Shown in pieces: positions 32,726-42,796 of a stretch of 64,000 nt of DNA (positions within the stretch are counted from its first letter, which is position 1; each line of letters starts with the position of its first letter). Origin of the DNA: Gemmatimonadaceae bacterium (GTDB lineage Bacteria; Gemmatimonadota; Gemmatimonadetes; Gemmatimonadales; Gemmatimonadaceae); NCBI GenBank assembly GCA_025929535.1, contig JAICLZ010000007.1, positions 1 to 64,000 on the forward strand, given 5' to 3'. The notes beneath the pieces were generated by a model. It saw only the letters and a program-made list of their open reading frames with translations. It did no database searches and was not told the DNA's origin. A program made the position numbers and the translations under genes.

Positions 32726-35323
32726 ATGGCGCAACGTCAAACACTGCCAGTACTTCCGCTTCGCGGAACGGTCATCTTCCCGGGGCTTACCGCACCGATA
32801 GCCGCAGGACGTCCAGGCACGCTCCGCGCCATCGAAGCGGCGCTCAAGGGCGACCGGCTCGTATTCGCCGTCGCGCAGCGCGACAACGCGGATGAGCCCA
32901 CTCCGGAAAATCTCTACTCCATGGGAGTGATCGCGCGCATCGGTCAGGTGCAGCGCGGGCTCGGTGGCGTGCAGCTGCTGCTCCAGGGCGAACAGCGCGC
33001 GACCTCACTCCAATACACCACGGTCGACAATTACCTCGCCGCAGTGACGGTGCAGGTTGATGACATGAACGCGCTGGACGAGCACGACAGCGCATTCGAA
33101 GCACTTCACAAGGAGATTCGCGAGCGCGCAGCCGAGCTGGGCGAGAAGCGCGGACTTCCCGAGGAAGTCGTACACCAGGTGCTCGACTCGGTTACCGATC
33201 CCGGCAAGTTCGCCGACCTCGTCGCCGGATACATCGAGCTCTCCGTGGCCGAGAAGCAGGGGTTGCTCGAGACGCTGAGCGTCGAGGAACGGCTGCGGCG
33301 CGTGCTCGTGCACGTCCAGCGCCAGATCGGACTGCTCGAAGCGCAGGAAGAGATCAAGTCGCAGGTGCAGGAAGAGCTCGGAACGCGCCAGCGCGAGATG
33401 TACCTGCGCGAGCAGATGAAGGCGATCCAGAAAGAGCTCGGCGACGACGATCAGAGTCGCGAGATCGAGGAGCTTCGCGAGAAGCTGACGAAGCTCGATC
33501 TGCCCAAGTCGGCGCGTCAGGAGGTCGAGCGCGAGCTCGGTCGTCTGGAGCGCTCGGGGCGTGAGTCGATGGAAGCGCAGGTCATCCGCACGTACCTCGA
33601 GTGGGTTGCCGAGCTGCCGTGGAACACCCGCTCGGACGACAATCTGGATCTGACGCACGCGAGCGAGGTGCTCGACGAGGATCACTACGGCCTGCCGGAT
33701 GTGAAGGACCGGGTGCTCGAGTTCCTCGCCGTCAGGCAGCTGCGGGCGCAGGAGCTGTCGGATGAAGCGGCACGCACCGGCGAGCTCCCGGCGTCGAAGC
33801 TCAAGGCCGAGCTCAACGAAGTGCCAGACACGGTGATCACGAAGGAGATTCCCGTGGAGGGCGACGACCGTCCGATCACCGATGCAAAGGAAGTGAAGGC
33901 CCGCGCGATGGCGAAGGGTCCGATCCTTCTCTTCGTCGGACCTCCGGGCGTGGGCAAGACGTCGATCGCGAAGTCGATCGCGCGCTCGCTCGGGCGCGAG
34001 TACATCCGCGCGGCGCTCGGCGGCGCGCGCGACGAGGCGGACATCCGCGGCCACCGGCGCACGTACGTGGGCGCGATGCCGGGGCGCATCATCCAGGGGA
34101 TGAAGCAGGCAGGAACGAAGAACCCCGTCTTCCTGCTCGATGAGGTGGACAAGCTCGGCGTGTCGTATCAGGGCGATCCATCGAGCGCGCTGCTCGAGGT
34201 GCTCGACCCTGCGCAGAACGACAGCTTCACGGATCACTATCTGAACGTGCCGTTCGACTTGAGCGAGGTGCTCTTCATCGCGACGGCGAACTTCATTCAG
34301 AACATTCCGGCGCCGCTGCTCGACCGAATGGAGGTCGTGGACTTCTCGGGGTACACCGAGCGTGAGAAGGCGGAGATCGCGAAGAAGTATCTCGTGCCGC
34401 GGCAGCTGGAGGAGGCGGGGCTCAAGGACAAGAACGTGAGCTTCACCGACGACGCGGTGATGTCGATCGTCACGCGGTACACTCGCGAGAGCGGTGTGCG
34501 CCAGCTCGAGCGGCAGGTGGGCGCGGTCGCGCGCAAGGTCGCGCGCAAGATCGCGGCGAACGAGATCTCATCGCTCGCGATCTCGCCCGAAGACGTGCGC
34601 GAGCTGCTGGGACGTCCGAAGGTGCACCCGGAGCACGCGGCCGAGATGAACGAGGTTGGTGTGGCGACGGGGATGTACTACACGCCGATGGGCGGTGACA
34701 TCATGTTCGTGGAGGCGGCGATCCGCCGGCTCTACGGAGCGGCCAAGTCGAGCGACGGCGAGGTGCAGGTGGAAGGTTGGGGGAACGTGTCCCTCATTCT
34801 CACCGGCCAGCTCGGTGAAGTGATGAAGGAGTCTGCTCGGGCGGCACTCACGTATGCGGCAACGCACGCGTCGCAGCTGAGCATTCCGGCGGACAGGCTC
34901 GGATCGATCGAGGTCCACATTCACGTGCCGGCCGGAGCGATCCCGAAGGACGGACCATCGGCCGGTGTCACGATCTCCACGGCGCTCGTGTCTGCCATGT
35001 CTGGACGGCGCGTTCGCAAGGACGTGGCGATGACGGGCGAGGCGACGCTGCGCGGCAGGGTGCTGCCGATCGGCGGGCTGAAGGAGAAGGTGCTGGGCGC
35101 GCATCGCGCGGGAATCACGACCATCATCCTGCCGAAGGACAACGAGGCGGACATGGAAGACATTCCGGAAGAGGTGCGCAACAGTCTCACCTTCCACACG
35201 GTGAGCACGCTCGACGAAGTGTTCGCGATCGCGCTGGAGCCGGAGGCTGGGCGCGGCGCACCATCGCAGCCGACGCTGATGGAAGAGGCGGAGGAGCGCG
35301 GCGAGGTGCACGCGGCGGTGTAA
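32726..35323 (+). CDS. lon: ATP-dependent protease Lon
   Basis: 865 residues from the ATG at 32726, which has AAGG 8 bp upstream and gives the usual Lon opening (LPVLPLRGTVIFPG). An ATG eight codons earlier is inside a strong hairpin. Order: LAN substrate-binding domain (about 1-200), coiled coil, AAA+ module with GPPGVGKT (about 405-412) and FLLDEVDKLG, then the protease domain with catalytic Ser in DGPSAGV (about 745) and Lys in GGLKEKVLGA (about 786). It degrades damaged and regulatory proteins in the cytoplasm. About 50 extra residues (about 343-394, with TGELPASKLKAELNEVPDTV) sit between FLAVRQLRAQ and the Walker A strand, where other Lon proteins have only a few. Confidence 0.95.
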   Translation: MAQRQTLPVLPLRGTVIFPGLTAPIAAGRPGTLRAIEAALKGDRLVFAVAQRDNADEPTPENLYSMGVIARIGQVQRGLGGVQLLLQGEQRATSLQYTTVDNYLAAVTVQVDDMNALDEHDSAFEALHKEIRERAAELGEKRGLPEEVVHQVLDSVTDPGKFADLVAGYIELSVAEKQGLLETLSVEERLRRVLVHVQRQIGLLEAQEEIKSQVQEELGTRQREMYLREQMKAIQKELGDDDQSREIEELREKLTKLDLPKSARQEVERELGRLERSGRESMEAQVIRTYLEWVAELPWNTRSDDNLDLTHASEVLDEDHYGLPDVKDRVLEFLAVRQLRAQELSDEAARTGELPASKLKAELNEVPDTVITKEIPVEGDDRPITDAKEVKARAMAKGPILLFVGPPGVGKTSIAKSIARSLGREYIRAALGGARDEADIRGHRRTYVGAMPGRIIQGMKQAGTKNPVFLLDEVDKLGVSYQGDPSSALLEVLDPAQNDSFTDHYLNVPFDLSEVLFIATANFIQNIPAPLLDRMEVVDFSGYTEREKAEIAKKYLVPRQLEEAGLKDKNVSFTDDAVMSIVTRYTRESGVRQLERQVGAVARKVARKIAANEISSLAISPEDVRELLGRPKVHPEHAAEMNEVGVATGMYYTPMGGDIMFVEAAIRRLYGAAKSSDGEVQVEGWGNVSLILTGQLGEVMKESARAALTYAATHASQLSIPADRLGSIEVHIHVPAGAIPKDGPSAGVTISTALVSAMSGRRVRKDVAMTGEATLRGRVLPIGGLKEKVLGAHRAGITTIILPKDNEADMEDIPEEVRNSLTFHTVSTLDEVFAIALEPEAGRGAPSQPTLMEEAEERGEVHAAV

Positions 35324-35365
35324 GCCGTGGGCGTGAGGCAGGTTGACAGGCTCGTTGAAACGAAG

Positions 35366-35395
35366 GCGCCGCGGAGAAATGCCGCGGCGCTTTTT
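35366..35395 (+). terminator. Rho-independent terminator of lon
   Basis: GCGCCGCGG (35366-35374) pairs perfectly with CCGCGGCGC (35382-35390) across the loop AGAAATG and is followed at once by TTTTT (35391-35395). It lies 43 bp past the lon stop. The cleanest intrinsic terminator in the window. Confidence 0.85.
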
Positions 35396-35452
35396 CATCG
35401 TGGATGTCGCGGATTTGCGCGGCACGCCTCCGCGAGCGAATTATTCAGGGCC

Positions 35453-36163
35453 ATGACCGACCGCCGATACAACGACGACGAGATCGCCGAGATCTTTCAG
35501 AAGGCGTCCGAAGGACCGCAGGGCACATCACTCCAGCGGGCTGGCGGTGATGGGCTGACACTGGCTCAGCTGCAGGACATCGGCCGCGAGGTAGGCATCT
35601 CGCCCGAGGCCGTGGATCGCGCCGCGAGGTCGCTGGATGTTCGGCCGCGCGCCGGCAGCCGCAAATTCCTCGGGCTGCCGATCGGCGTTCAGCGAACCGT
35701 CGACCTTGGCCGTCGACTCACCGAGGACGAGTGGGAGCGCCTCGTCGTCGAGCTGCGCGAGGTATTCGGCGCGCGAGGTACCGTGAGCGGGAGCGGCTCC
35801 TTTCGCCAGTGGACGAACGGCAATCTGCAGGCCCTGCTCGAGCCGACCGCTACCGGACAGCGCCTTCGCATGCTGACGACGAAAGGAAACCTGCCCGTAT
35901 CGATCGTCACGGGAGCCGCGATGATGAGCATGGGCATCGTTGCAATGATCACCGCCGGCGGCATCGGCCACGTCGGCACCGTGCCCGATCTGTTGATATC
36001 GCTTTTCGGCGCAGGATTCATCGCGAACAGCACGCTCCGCCTGCCAAGTTGGGCACGCCTCCGCGCCAGCCAGATGGAAGCGCTCACATCGCGAGTCGCG
36101 CTCGAAACCGCCGCGCCGCCCGCTCCGGACGATCCGGACGATCCGAAGCCGCTTCCACCCTAA
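35453..36163 (+). CDS. Hypothetical membrane protein with charged N-terminal helix
   Basis: 236 residues from the ATG at 35453. No named family recognised. It opens MTDRRYNDDEIAEIFQKASE, then LTLAQLQDIGREVGISPEAVDRAARSLD, a short helix-turn-helix-like pair. A beta-rich middle follows. Two hydrophobic segments (about 158-177, VSIVTGAAMMSMGIVAMITA, and about 182-200, VGTVPDLLISLFGAGFIA) may form a membrane hairpin, with a Pro/Asp-rich tail. The HTH-then-2TM layout suggests a membrane-linked sensor, but this is a guess. Its TAA overlaps the stop codon of the convergent penicillin-binding-protein gene. Confidence 0.6.
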   Translation: MTDRRYNDDEIAEIFQKASEGPQGTSLQRAGGDGLTLAQLQDIGREVGISPEAVDRAARSLDVRPRAGSRKFLGLPIGVQRTVDLGRRLTEDEWERLVVELREVFGARGTVSGSGSFRQWTNGNLQALLEPTATGQRLRMLTTKGNLPVSIVTGAAMMSMGIVAMITAGGIGHVGTVPDLLISLFGAGFIANSTLRLPSWARLRASQMEALTSRVALETAAPPAPDDPDDPKPLPP

Positions 36164-38169
36164 AACGTGATCGGCCCCTTCGCGAAGATCGCCCACGGGT
36201 CGCCCGGCTGCGTGCCGTCGATGAAGTACTCCGTGTAGCGCTTGTCCGGCAGCGTCGTGCTGTCCGCGGGCGCCATCCTGTCCCGATCGAAGTCCATCGC
36301 GACAATCCCGGCTGGCAGGTTCCACTCCCCGGAGCTGTGCTCGGCGTAGTAGCGTCCGATCATGTCGCCCCAGATGGGTGCCGCGAGTGAGCCGCCGGCG
36401 GCGCCGGGCGCAATCGGCACCGGTTTGTCGAAGCCCACCCACACACCGGCCACGATCTCCGGTGTCATTCCCACGAACCACGCGTCGGTGTCGTTGTTCG
36501 TCGTCCCCGTTTTGCCCGCGACCTCGATGCGGTCGGGCACGTAGCGCCGCACCGAGGTTGCCGTGCCGCGCGTCACCACATCGCGCATCATGTCGCGCAC
36601 GATGAACGCAATGCGCGGATCGAGCACCGAGTCGCGCCCGGCGCTCTTCTGGGTGTACACCACGCGTCCGGCGGCCTCGCTGATGTGATCGATGAAGCGC
36701 GGCGTCACGGACGAGCCATCGTTGTCGAAGGCGGCGTATGCCGCGACGAGATCGATCGGTCGCACGGCCGACGCGCCGATCGCGCTCGACGGATACGGTG
36801 CAATCGGGGTACGTATGCCGAGTGAGTGAGCGAGCGCGGCTATCGTGTCGATGCCCTCGGCCATGCCGATCTCCACGGCAACCGGGTTGCGCGAGCGTGT
36901 GAGCGCCTCGCGCAACGTCATGGGCCCGAGAAACTGTCCGTCGTCGTTCTTCGGCCGATAGACGGCGTTCCGATCGAGCGGGATCGCCAGCGCGGTGTCG
37001 TACACGATCGAGGTCGCCGTGAACGTATCCGCGAGAGCGGTGGAGTAGACGATCGGCTTGAATGCCGATCCGGGCTGGCGCAGCGCGTTGATCGCGCGAT
37101 CGAAATGCGAGTCCGCGTAGCTGCGACCACCGACCAGCGCGAGCACATCTCCGTCCTCCGGATCCATCGCGATGACGGTGCCCTGGAGATAGTCGCTGCT
37201 TCCAGGCGCGCGCGTGGCGAACATGGGATGCTTGAACCCCGCGCGTGCCTCGGCGCGGGCGAGCCCGGAGGTGAGCGCCTCGGCCGCGAGCGTTTGGAGC
37301 GGGGCGTTGATGGTGGTGGTGATCTGATAGCCGCCATTCATCACGGGCACGCCGTTCGCTTCGGCTTCGCGCCGAACGACGTCCACCACGTACGGCGCCG
37401 TAGCCATCGCTGGCGCGGTGATCACGGGCTCGGCTTTCGCGGCGGCGGCGGCCTCGGCGGATACGTAATTCTGCTGAGCCATGAGCGTGAGCACGAGATC
37501 GCGCCGCTCGCGCGCGCGGTCAGGGTGCCTCACGGGATCGTAGAGCGCCGGGCCTTTCGGCAGAGCGGCCAGGGTTGCCGCCTGTGCGAGCGAGAGCTTC
37601 GCGGCGGGGATGCCGAAGTAGTGGCGCGCGGCCTCCTCGATTCCATACCAGCCATGGCCGAAATGGATCTGGTTGAGGTATGCCTCGAGAATCTGCTCCT
37701 TGTCGTAGTGGCGCTCCATTTCCCGCGCGGCGTTCTGCTCGTGGATCTTGCGCGCGATCGAGCGGTCGGCGCGATCGATGATGTCCGGATGCATGTTGCC
37801 GACGAGCTGTTGCGTGATCGTGCTCGCGCCGCGCGCGTGGCCGCGCAACGCATCCTTGAGCGCCGCGGCCATGCCGACCACATCTACGCCGTCGTGCTTG
37901 TAGAAGCGCTGGTCCTCCACCGCGATGAAGGCCTGTCCGACGTACGGCGGCAACGTGCCGATCGGCACGCTCATCCGGAATTGCGTGCCCAGTTCCCCCA
38001 GCAGTTGCCCGTCGCGCGCGAGCACGAGCGACGACTGCGGCTGCGGCACGATCTGCCACGCCTGGGTCGCGGTGGTCGTAGCGGTTTGCGCGGCGAGCGG
38101 CGCGGTGAGTGGCGCGCCGATCACCGTGGCCGCGAGCGCGATTGAAGCGAGTGTGTCCCGCAATTCCAT
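36160..38169 (-). CDS. Bifunctional penicillin-binding protein 1A family
   Basis: 669 residues. The glycosyltransferase (GT51) domain shows EDQRFYKHDGVD with its catalytic glutamate, GASTITQQLVGNM and YLNQIHFGHGWYGIEEAARHYFG. The transpeptidase domain shows GSAFKPIVY (active Ser about 366), SRNPVAVE and KTGT (about 553). It polymerises and cross-links peptidoglycan. From the ATG at 38169 the N-terminus reads like a cleavable signal (LASIALAATVIGAPLTAPLAAQ) with almost no cytoplasmic tail, unusual for PBP1A proteins, which are normally anchored. The longer frame to 38277 adds no better start. Likely monocistronic. Confidence 0.9.
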   Translation of the reverse strand: MELRDTLASIALAATVIGAPLTAPLAAQTATTTATQAWQIVPQPQSSLVLARDGQLLGELGTQFRMSVPIGTLPPYVGQAFIAVEDQRFYKHDGVDVVGMAAALKDALRGHARGASTITQQLVGNMHPDIIDRADRSIARKIHEQNAAREMERHYDKEQILEAYLNQIHFGHGWYGIEEAARHYFGIPAAKLSLAQAATLAALPKGPALYDPVRHPDRARERRDLVLTLMAQQNYVSAEAAAAAKAEPVITAPAMATAPYVVDVVRREAEANGVPVMNGGYQITTTINAPLQTLAAEALTSGLARAEARAGFKHPMFATRAPGSSDYLQGTVIAMDPEDGDVLALVGGRSYADSHFDRAINALRQPGSAFKPIVYSTALADTFTATSIVYDTALAIPLDRNAVYRPKNDDGQFLGPMTLREALTRSRNPVAVEIGMAEGIDTIAALAHSLGIRTPIAPYPSSAIGASAVRPIDLVAAYAAFDNDGSSVTPRFIDHISEAAGRVVYTQKSAGRDSVLDPRIAFIVRDMMRDVVTRGTATSVRRYVPDRIEVAGKTGTTNNDTDAWFVGMTPEIVAGVWVGFDKPVPIAPGAAGGSLAAPIWGDMIGRYYAEHSSGEWNLPAGIVAMDFDRDRMAPADSTTLPDKRYTEYFIDGTQPGDPWAIFAKGPITF

Positions 38170-38290
38170 ATCGGATGAACGAAACGAAGGGTGCCAGGAT
38201 ATTCGAGCCGGGGCGCAGTCGCATACGGCACTCGCATGCAGCGGATGCGCACAGCTACCCCTCAACCTCTTATACACGCATCTTTCGGCG

Positions 38291-40129
38291 ATGCCTCACA
38301 TCCTCCAGCTGGCCGCGCTTCAATTTTCTCCAGCCAAGGGAGAATATGAAGCGAATCTGTCGAGGCTGGGCGATATCTTCGCGCAGATCGACTCGCTCGA
38401 GCCACGGCCGAACGTGCTTCATCTGCCGGAATCGGCGCTCACCGGCTACTTCCTCGAGGGTGGAGTGCGCGAGCACGCGCGCACCGCGGGCGCGCTCGCG
38501 AGCGATCTGCAGCGCATGTATCTGGCCGCGGGCGCTGGAGCGCGGCCGCTCGAGGTCGCGATCGGTTTCTACGAGTCGTGGAACAGCATCCTCTACAACA
38601 GTGCGCTCTGGGTGCGACTGGGCGGCGACGCGCCGCTGATCCGCCACGTGCATCGCAAGAACTTTCTGCCCACGTACGGGCTCTTCGACGAAGAGCGTTT
38701 CGTCGAGCGCGGGCACGACATCCGGGCCTTCGACACTCCGTGGGGCCGGTTCGCGATGCTCGTCTGCGAGGACGCCTGGCACTCCCTTCCCGGTACGCTG
38801 CTCGCGCTCGACGGCGCGACGATGATCTTCATCTCGGCGGCGGCGCCCGCGCGAGGAGTGTATCCGCGCGACGACGCGATTCCCGGACCGGCGAGCGTGG
38901 CACGATGGGATCGCCTCGTGCGCGACATCGCCGAGGAGCATGGCGTGTTCGTCTCCCTCGCCAATCTCGTGGCGAACGAAGGGGGAAAGTCCTTCCCCGG
39001 GGGTGCCACGATCGCGGGACCGGGCGGCGAGGTTCGTGCGCGCGGGCCGCTCTGGCGCGAGTCGCTCATTTCGATCTCCATCGATCTTCACGATCTCGCG
39101 CGCGCACGCGCGGAGATGCCGCTGCTCGCCGATCTGCAGACCGCGATGCCGCATCTGCTCGACGATCTCGAGCAGATCCGGGCGGAGGAGCCGACGCCGC
39201 TCGAGTACGATCCTGCGCCGGCCGAGAGGAAGGCTCAGCGAAAGCCGCGCGCCAAGTCGAATGCGCGCACGGCGGGGATCGAGGTCGTGGAAGTGAGCGC
39301 GCGCGAGAATGGCGCGCCATCGCCGCTCTCGATCGATGGCGCGCTCACGGAGGAGTGGCTCGCTACCTTCATTCGCGATGAGCTCTCGCAGCGCAATTAC
39401 GAGAAGGGGCTCGTCGCGCTCTCCGGCGGCCTCGACTCCGCTGTCACCGTATTCCTGGCCGTGCGAGCAATGGGCGCGAGGAACATCGTTGGCCTACGGC
39501 TTCCGTATCGCACATCGAGCCCGGAAAGTCTCGAGCATGCACAGATGGTCATCGATGCGCTCGGGATCGAGTCTCGCACGCTCGACATCAGCGGTGCCGT
39601 GGATGGCTATCTCGCGAACGAGCCCGACGCCGACGCGACGCGACGCGGCAACGTGATGGCGCGCGTGCGCATGCTCGCAACGTTCGACCTGAGCGAGCGC
39701 TACAAGGCGCTCCCCCTCGGCACCGGCAACAAGACGGAGCGGCTGCTCGGCTATTTCACCTGGCACGGCGACGATGCTCCGCCGGTGAACCCGCTCGGAG
39801 ATCTCTACAAGACACAGGTGCGCGAGCTGGCACGCCATCTCGGCGTACCCGCGCCCATTCTGGAAAAGGCGCCAACCGCAGATCTCGTGCATGGCCAGAC
39901 CGACGAGGGTGATCTCGGCGTTTCGTACGATGAGGCCGACCAGATTCTGAACTGGGTGCTCAGCGGATTTTCGGCCGAAGAGATAACTGCCCGGGGATTC
40001 GATTCGAAGGCGGTGGATACGGTGCGGCGCCGCCTCGACTCGACGCACTGGAAGCGCCGTCTGTCCACGGTGGCCATGCTCACAGGGACGTCGATCGGAG
40101 ACAGCTATCTGCGGCCGGTGGACTACTGA
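38291..40129 (+). CDS. nadE: Glutamine-dependent NAD(+) synthetase
   Basis: 612 residues. An N-terminal nitrilase-like glutaminase (about 1-270) has the Glu-Lys-Cys triad: PESALTG, HRKNFLPTYGLFDEERF and LVCEDAWH. A charged linker (about 290-335) leads to the ATP-pyrophosphatase synthetase domain with LSGGLDSA (about 377), GTGNKTERLLGYFT and PTADLVHGQTDEGDLG. It amidates deamido-NAD in the last step of NAD synthesis, using ammonia channelled from glutamine. The start is the first codon of the conserved HILQLAALQF strand. The stop overlaps the probable start of the GNAT gene. Confidence 0.95.
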   Translation: MPHILQLAALQFSPAKGEYEANLSRLGDIFAQIDSLEPRPNVLHLPESALTGYFLEGGVREHARTAGALASDLQRMYLAAGAGARPLEVAIGFYESWNSILYNSALWVRLGGDAPLIRHVHRKNFLPTYGLFDEERFVERGHDIRAFDTPWGRFAMLVCEDAWHSLPGTLLALDGATMIFISAAAPARGVYPRDDAIPGPASVARWDRLVRDIAEEHGVFVSLANLVANEGGKSFPGGATIAGPGGEVRARGPLWRESLISISIDLHDLARARAEMPLLADLQTAMPHLLDDLEQIRAEEPTPLEYDPAPAERKAQRKPRAKSNARTAGIEVVEVSARENGAPSPLSIDGALTEEWLATFIRDELSQRNYEKGLVALSGGLDSAVTVFLAVRAMGARNIVGLRLPYRTSSPESLEHAQMVIDALGIESRTLDISGAVDGYLANEPDADATRRGNVMARVRMLATFDLSERYKALPLGTGNKTERLLGYFTWHGDDAPPVNPLGDLYKTQVRELARHLGVPAPILEKAPTADLVHGQTDEGDLGVSYDEADQILNWVLSGFSAEEITARGFDSKAVDTVRRRLDSTHWKRRLSTVAMLTGTSIGDSYLRPVDY

Positions 40130-40599
40130 GCGAGATCAGCGCTCGCATCCGCCAGGTCACAGCCACGGATGTGGCGGCGATGGCTCGCCTTCGTGCGGAA
40201 GAGTGGGAGACGATCGAGTACTGGGTAGCGCGAATCACCGGCTATCTCGGCGGCACACAGGATCCGCGAAATTCCCTTTCGGCGCGGCAGGCATTCGTCG
40301 CTACCGTCGATGACGAGGTGGTCGGATTCGTCGCCGGCCATCTCACGCATCGGTACGGCTGCACGGGCGAGCTCGAATGGATCAACGTCGCGAGGACGCA
40401 CCGCAGCCGCGGAATCGCATCCGTGCTGCTACGCGCGATCGCGGAGTGGTTCGTCGAAGCGAATGCGACGAAGGTGTGTGTCGACGTGGATCCCGCAAAC
40501 CTCTCGGCGCGACGGCTTTACGAGTCTCACGGAGCGAGAGAGCTGAATCCGCACTGGCTCGTGTGGGATGACATCGGCGCGATCGTGCGGGGCGGCTGA
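40126..40599 (+). CDS. GNAT-family N-acetyltransferase, probable CTG start
   Basis: 157 residues if begun at the CTG at 40126, which overlaps the nadE stop as CTGA. This gives a normal GNAT opening (SEISARIRQVTATDVAAMARLRAEEW). The first standard start, a GTG at 40171, would remove the first beta strand. The acetyl-CoA loop is THRSRGIASVLLRA (R-x-x-G-I/A), followed by VDVDPANLSARRLYESHGA, both typical. GGTGG at 40117-40121 could serve as ribosome-binding site. It transfers an acetyl group to an unknown amine. Co-transcription with nadE is likely. Confidence 0.72.
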   Translation: MSEISARIRQVTATDVAAMARLRAEEWETIEYWVARITGYLGGTQDPRNSLSARQAFVATVDDEVVGFVAGHLTHRYGCTGELEWINVARTHRSRGIASVLLRAIAEWFVEANATKVCVDVDPANLSARRLYESHGARELNPHWLVWDDIGAIVRGG

Positions 40600-40645
40600 G
40601 GTCCGACCGTGACGCAGCTAAGTCACCACGCGTCCACTAGTTACA

Positions 40646-42775
40646 ATGACGACGACGCCGCTCGAGATCACCGGCACGCGTGTGCTGCCGATACGTCGAT
40701 TCTGGATGACCGACGAGCTCGTGCGCATGTGCGTCGTCGCCTTCGGCACACTCGCCGTCGCGCTCGGGCTCGCGTTCAACTATTACGCACATCCGTTCCC
40801 GTGGCTCGGCGCGATGCTGCTGCTGCTCGTCGCCGCTGCGACCCGTGTATTCGGAATTCCCCTTCCGGGAAAGGGATTCGCGAGCTTCGCGGTCGGACCG
40901 GGCGTGGCCGCGATCATCGCGCTCGACTGGGCGGGCGGATCGCTCGTCGCTGCGTTCGGCATCATCCTCGGCGACGCCATCTTCCGCCGGCTTCCGATCC
41001 GCAACGCAGTCAGCAACGCCGGGCACTTTCTCACGGCCGGCAGCATCGCGGGCTACTGCTACTACGGCCTGATGAGCGGCCAGCTCGGACTCGCGGCGTT
41101 TTCCGCGAACAATGCGTGGCGGCTCGGCTTCATGATCGCTCTGTACATGGTAACAGCGAACGCCACCTTCTATCTGCAGCTCAAGCTCTCTCCCGCGATC
41201 GCGTGGGTGGACCCAAAGCTCACCGCGCGGTGGGAAGGCACCGTCGCGGTGCTCGCGACGCTTCTCGCCCTCGGCTCGCTCCAACTCGCGTACAGCCAGG
41301 CGTCACCGCGTGCGATGATCGCCGGCGCGCTCGTCCTGACGCTCGTGGCCGTGCTCATGCACTGGCTCGTGCGGCAGGCGGCGGTCGGCGAGAGCCTGCT
41401 ACTGGTGCAGCGACTGACGACGGCCATCAGCGCTCGCCCCGAGCTGCACCTCGCTCTCAACGACATTCAACGGCTCACGCGATCGCTCGTGCCCTGGGAG
41501 CAGATGGGCATCGCCGCGTACGATCCGGAGCGCAACGAGTTCGTGGTCGTGGTGGACACGTCGCCGGATTATCCCGTGGGCAGGCGCATCTCGGCCACCG
41601 ACGGAATCGTCGGGAGCGCGATCAGCGCGGGACACGCGATCACCGATCTCGCGCTGCCAAGGGGCCAGCGTCCTACGGAGATCTCGCAGCGCTCGCAGAT
41701 CGTGCTGCCGCTCATGTACGGCGATCGGCTCGCGGGCATCTGGACCGTGCGGCATTCGCGTATCGAGATGTATCGCGGTCACGATGCCGGCCTGCTCGAG
41801 TACGTGGCGCCGCAGCTCGCGCTCTCGCTCTCGCTCGACAAGTTGATCCAGCCCGTGGTGGCCGCGTCCGCAGACATGACGTCGCACGTGGAATCGATCA
41901 CCGCAACGACACAGCAGCTGCATGCATCGGCTCAGGAAGGCGCGGAAACTGCGCGCCGCCTCGCGGCAACGGTGCGTGAGCTCGCGGACACGCTTTCGCG
42001 CGGCGCCGAAGGGGCTCGCAATGCGCAGGTGATCGCGGACACCACGGTCGCTGAAGGGCAGGTGACGCAGCAGAGCGGAAGCCAGATGCTCGCCGATGCG
42101 CGCGTGGTGCGCGGCGCAACGGAACAGGCGCGCGCGCAGCTCACGGCAGCCGCAGCGGTGGTGCAGAAGGGTGCGGATCAGGTCTCGCGGCTGCGGGACA
42201 TCTCCGAAGCCGTGCAGACGTTCGGGCAGACGATCACCGAGCTCGCAGACCAGACGGGCCTGCTCGCGCTGAATGCCGCGGTGGAAGCCGCGCGCGCGGG
42301 CGTGCACGGGCGCGGCTTCGCCGTGGTCGCGCGCGAGATTCGCGAGCTGGCAGACCGCAGCGCGACCGAAGCCGAGGGAATGGACAAGGCCGTTCGAGAC
42401 ATTCGCGCGACCCTCGATCGCGCGGTCACGCTCATGCAGCGCACGCGCGGCGAGGTGCTGTCAGTGGCGGAATCGAGTGCGGCGTGGGTGGACGAGCTCG
42501 ATCGCATCGTGCTCGCGAGTGAGCAGGTTGCGGCCGCGGGTCACCGCATCGTCGACACGGCACGCGAGAGCGCCGGACGCTCCGGGATGATGTCGCGCGC
42601 GCTCACCGAGGCGAAGGACGAGGCGACGCGTGCCGCATCGGAAACCGGTGCGGTGGCTGGCGCGAGCATCCAGCAGGAAGGCGCGATCGATTCGCTGAAC
42701 GGCGCCGCAACCGAGCTCAGCGCAACGGCGCAGACGCTCGCGGCTGCCGTGGCCGCGGTACGCGCCGGACGCTAG
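40646..42775 (+). CDS. Methyl-accepting chemotaxis protein with polytopic membrane sensor and GAF domain
   Basis: 709 residues. The first 245 contain about seven hydrophobic segments (for example [75 protein letters not shown]) in place of the usual two helices flanking a periplasmic domain. A GAF-like domain follows (about 255-400, [21 protein letters not shown] ... IWTVRHSR). The cytoplasmic signalling hairpin has its tip at about 535-580, [17 protein letters not shown] and [16 protein letters not shown], the contact site for CheA/CheW. No che genes are adjacent. It probably senses a membrane or intracellular signal. Confidence 0.85.
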   Translation: MTTTPLEITGTRVLPIRRFWMTDELVRMCVVAFGTLAVALGLAFNYYAHPFPWLGAMLLLLVAAATRVFGIPLPGKGFASFAVGPGVAAIIALDWAGGSLVAAFGIILGDAIFRRLPIRNAVSNAGHFLTAGSIAGYCYYGLMSGQLGLAAFSANNAWRLGFMIALYMVTANATFYLQLKLSPAIAWVDPKLTARWEGTVAVLATLLALGSLQLAYSQASPRAMIAGALVLTLVAVLMHWLVRQAAVGESLLLVQRLTTAISARPELHLALNDIQRLTRSLVPWEQMGIAAYDPERNEFVVVVDTSPDYPVGRRISATDGIVGSAISAGHAITDLALPRGQRPTEISQRSQIVLPLMYGDRLAGIWTVRHSRIEMYRGHDAGLLEYVAPQLALSLSLDKLIQPVVAASADMTSHVESITATTQQLHASAQEGAETARRLAATVRELADTLSRGAEGARNAQVIADTTVAEGQVTQQSGSQMLADARVVRGATEQARAQLTAAAAVVQKGADQVSRLRDISEAVQTFGQTITELADQTGLLALNAAVEAARAGVHGRGFAVVAREIRELADRSATEAEGMDKAVRDIRATLDRAVTLMQRTRGEVLSVAESSAAWVDELDRIVLASEQVAAAGHRIVDTARESAGRSGMMSRALTEAKDEATRAASETGAVAGASIQQEGAIDSLNGAATELSATAQTLAAAVAAVRAGR

Positions 42776-42796
42776 CAGTACACCCGCGACTGGCGG

